Origin: Opitutaceae bacterium
Lineage (GTDB): Bacteria > Verrucomicrobiota > Verrucomicrobiia > Opitutales > Opitutaceae
NCBI GenBank assembly: GCA_016763045.1
Contig: JAESUN010000329.1
Span: forward strand, 1 to 6,501
Direction of reading: 5' to 3'
DNA: 6,501 nt
Each line of letters starts with the position of its first letter. The first letter of the stretch is position 1. Shown in pieces: positions 4,291 through 6,501 of this stretch. Made by a program: the position numbers and the translations under genes. Below the pieces are notes generated by a model. The model was not told where the DNA came from, did no database searches, and saw only the letters and a program-made list of their open reading frames with translations.

Positions 4291-6501
4291 ATGCGACGCC
4301 TCCTTCGCAGTCTTGTTTTTCAATTGCGCTCCTTGTTTCGCTGGAGTCACAAACAAACCGAACTCGATGAGGAGCTCCAATTCCACATCGACATGGGGAT
4401 TAAGGAAAGAACAGACCAGGGAATGAGCCATGAAGCCGCCCGAAAAGAGACCTTGAAAGAATTCGGAAGCATCGAGAAATACAAAGAAGACTGCCGTGAT
4501 AATTGGGGAACTCGACTCTTCATCGATTCACTCCGTAATGCCCGTTTTGGGATGCGATTATGCTGGAGATGCCGGAGTTCGAGTATTCTGGCCGTGATCG
4601 TCTTGGCTTTGGGAATTTGCATCGCCACTATGATGTTTGCCATGTCGACGCAACTGATGGATATCAGTGGAGGCGGTAAGCTTAATGAACGACATCTCTA
4701 CCTTCAGTGGGAGCTGGGTAAAAAACAGGGAATGCCCATAAGCAGTCAAGATTTCAAACATTTCCGAAAAGAGGTGGACTCATTGGAAAATCTCATGGGT
4801 ATGCAAGCAGCCAATTTTGATTTCTATCTTCCATCAAATACTGAAGAGATAAAGCAATACAGCGGCGTTAGGGTAACACCCAACTTTTTCGACTACGTTG
4901 ATCAAATGCCAGCACTCGGTCGCGTTTTTGTAAAAAGTGATATTCAAACTGGAGATGAAAATGTCGTTTTGATTTCTGATTATATCTGGAAGGATTTTTT
5001 TAACAGAAACATCTCTGCTCTGGGAGCAACAACCATCATCAATGGAAAAGAATATCAGATAATTGGCATCATGCCTCCTGGTTTTGCCTTTCCAGGAAAC
5101 AAGCAGCTATGGATGCCATCGGATTGGAAAGAGTTCGATGCAATTCCTCGCAATCATGCACCTCTTATTGAGGTTTCCGGAATGCTGAAAGAAGGCTTTG
5201 ATCGTGAAAAATCACAGGCTGAATTGAATACGATTGCAGTCAATTTAGGCACAGCCTTTCCAGAGAGCAATCAAGAGCGGACACGAGTTAGAATTTCGAC
5301 ATACAGAGATTATTTTATCTCTCAAGAAGTAACTTTTTTTCTATTTTTTGGACTCTTTGTTTCGTTCACCGTCTTACTGATAGCATGCGCTAATGTTTTC
5401 CATATCATCATGGCGCGAACAGCCATCCGTAGTTCTGAGCTTGCGCTTCGCTCCAGCTTAGGTGCAAAACGCAGCCACGTGATCTGGCAAGTATTGGTTG
5501 ACGGGCTTATCCTGTCCGGGATTGGGTCCATCCTGGGCATTTGCTTAGCAATCATAGGACTCCAGCTAGCAACTCAGCAGTTGAAGGTATTTAATGTGCC
5601 GGCTCTTCTCGACTTTCAACTTCAGCCTAATTTCCTTTTTTTTGCTTTGGGAGCCGCTTTCTTCTCCGGAATTGCCTCGAGCATCATTCCGGCCTGGCGT
5701 GCTTCAAAAATCGAAGTTTACTCGTTTTTGAAAGATGACTCTCGAAGTACTTCCAGTATTTATATCGGCAGGCTTTCCAAATGGACTGTCGTTTCACAGG
5801 TTACTTTTTCAGCAATACTAGTCTTTATCAGTGTATTCCTGCTCAAATCGTTTTCTTTCTACAAAACGGATTTCCCCTATGACGAGACTTCCGTTTTAAC
5901 CGCTTCATTGAAGTTTGAAAACAACCTTCTTTACCAAGAAACCGGAAACAACAATCGCTTCTATTTGGAGTTCAAACGGAGGATAATGAACGTTCCCGGT
6001 GTGAAGGCTGTCGCTTTTACTAATTTCTCTTGGGCGATAACCACCTCCTCAAAAGGTATGATACCTGGCTCTCGAACACCCTTCGAACTAGAGGGACAGC
6101 CATCGACAGACTCCTCTTCTTCAAAGAGTTGCAGTCTCGGCAGTGCGACACCGGATTATTTGAATGTCTACGGATTAAAAATACGACACGGAAGAATGAT
6201 TGATGAATTCGATACCAAAGATTCTCTAAAAGTTTGTGTCGTAAATACCCATTTCGTCGCAGCCTATCTGAACGGTGAAATCCCTCTAGGTAAACGCCTC
6301 AAGATAATTCAATCTGGAAATGATTCTGCAGAATGGCTCACCATTGTTGGCGTCATTCCCAGTACCCGGCCAACCACACAAGATACGCAATCAGATATCA
6401 CATACAGCCAAATCTTCGTTCCCTTTACCCAAGCCCAAAACAAAAAAGCACAGATGCTAGTAAATGCTCACAATGCATCTGATTATAAATACGCAAAAAT
6501 A
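4291..6501 (+). CDS. ADOP/MacB-FtsX-like ABC permease (partial, runs off window)
   Basis: The frame is open for 737 codons to the window end. Residues 1-90 are the cytoplasmic prefix of acidobacterial duplicated orphan permeases, with LDEELQFHIDMGIKERTDQGMS and EFGSIEKYKEDCRD. A membrane helix follows at about 97-118. A MacB-type periplasmic domain contains VTPNFFDYV (196-204), PALGRVF and IIGIMPPGFAFPG. The first FtsX domain has helices near 348-372, 402-424 and 448-468, with the family signature ACANVFHIIMARTAIRSSELALRSSLGAKR. A further helix (about 497-520) starts the duplicated half, with a second periplasmic domain (GSATPDYLNVYGLKIRHGR) up to the cut. Family length is about 800-880, so only the last FtsX domain should be missing. 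The family moves lipids, peptides or drugs or works mechanically; no ATPase gene is visible here. No Shine-Dalgarno precedes the ATG, so translation may be coupled to PadR. Confidence 0.9.
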   Translation, partial: MRRLLRSLVFQLRSLFRWSHKQTELDEELQFHIDMGIKERTDQGMSHEAARKETLKEFGSIEKYKEDCRDNWGTRLFIDSLRNARFGMRLCWRCRSSSILAVIVLALGICIATMMFAMSTQLMDISGGGKLNERHLYLQWELGKKQGMPISSQDFKHFRKEVDSLENLMGMQAANFDFYLPSNTEEIKQYSGVRVTPNFFDYVDQMPALGRVFVKSDIQTGDENVVLISDYIWKDFFNRNISALGATTIINGKEYQIIGIMPPGFAFPGNKQLWMPSDWKEFDAIPRNHAPLIEVSGMLKEGFDREKSQAELNTIAVNLGTAFPESNQERTRVRISTYRDYFISQEVTFFLFFGLFVSFTVLLIACANVFHIIMARTAIRSSELALRSSLGAKRSHVIWQVLVDGLILSGIGSILGICLAIIGLQLATQQLKVFNVPALLDFQLQPNFLFFALGAAFFSGIASSIIPAWRASKIEVYSFLKDDSRSTSSIYIGRLSKWTVVSQVTFSAILVFISVFLLKSFSFYKTDFPYDETSVLTASLKFENNLLYQETGNNNRFYLEFKRRIMNVPGVKAVAFTNFSWAITTSSKGMIPGSRTPFELEGQPSTDSSSSKSCSLGSATPDYLNVYGLKIRHGRMIDEFDTKDSLKVCVVNTHFVAAYLNGEIPLGKRLKIIQSGNDSAEWLTIVGVIPSTRPTTQDTQSDITYSQIFVPFTQAQNKKAQMLVNAHNASDYKYAKI

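Noticed and set aside
1..6501. CRISPR array, tRNA or rRNA genes, or a phage/defence module
   Set aside because: No regularly spaced repeats, no cloverleaf-like segment, no rRNA sequence and no recognisable defence or phage protein were found.

Overview
The window reads as chromosomal DNA of a Gram-negative bacterium of moderate GC content. One gene encodes an exported outer-membrane-type beta-barrel. Another pair is a PadR regulator next to an 'ADOP' permease (acidobacterial duplicated orphan permease), an arrangement common in Acidobacteriota and Verrucomicrobiota. None of the five gene starts has a convincing Shine-Dalgarno sequence. A verrucomicrobial (Opitutae/Puniceicoccales-like) source is my best guess, but it is inferred from gene content only.

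Layout. 1-111: upstream DNA with a small dyad and a tandem 10-bp repeat. 112-1305 (+): secreted beta-barrel protein of unknown function. 1325-1359: terminator-like hairpin ending four bases before the next start. 1364-2392 (+): SGNH/GDSL-type hydrolase with an N-terminal beta-rich domain and no signal peptide. 2393-2704: non-coding convergent region with a perfect short hairpin and an elaborate set of interleaved complementary segments that could form an H-type pseudoknot on the + strand. 2705-2875 (-): orphan C-terminal end of a TrpB-like PLP enzyme. 2895-3779 (-): complete sugar phosphate isomerase/epimerase-type TIM barrel. 3780-3948: divergent intergenic region with a good dyad over the PadR start. 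3949-4281 (+): PadR-family regulator. 4291-6501 (+): ADOP/MacB-FtsX-like permease, open through the window end.

How the genes work together. PadR and the permease are nine bases apart, on one strand and almost certainly one transcription unit, with PadR probably repressing it through the dyad at its own start. The SGNH hydrolase and the TIM-barrel isomerase are both enzyme types common in carbohydrate catabolism, but they are convergent and nothing links them directly. The beta-barrel gene lies just upstream of the hydrolase; the hairpin between them suggests termination or attenuation.

I see no complete novel system such as a defence island, CRISPR array or intact mobile element. The items most worth following up are the interleaved structured intergenic region (2462-2570), the TrpB-like gene remnant, and the PadR operator candidate.
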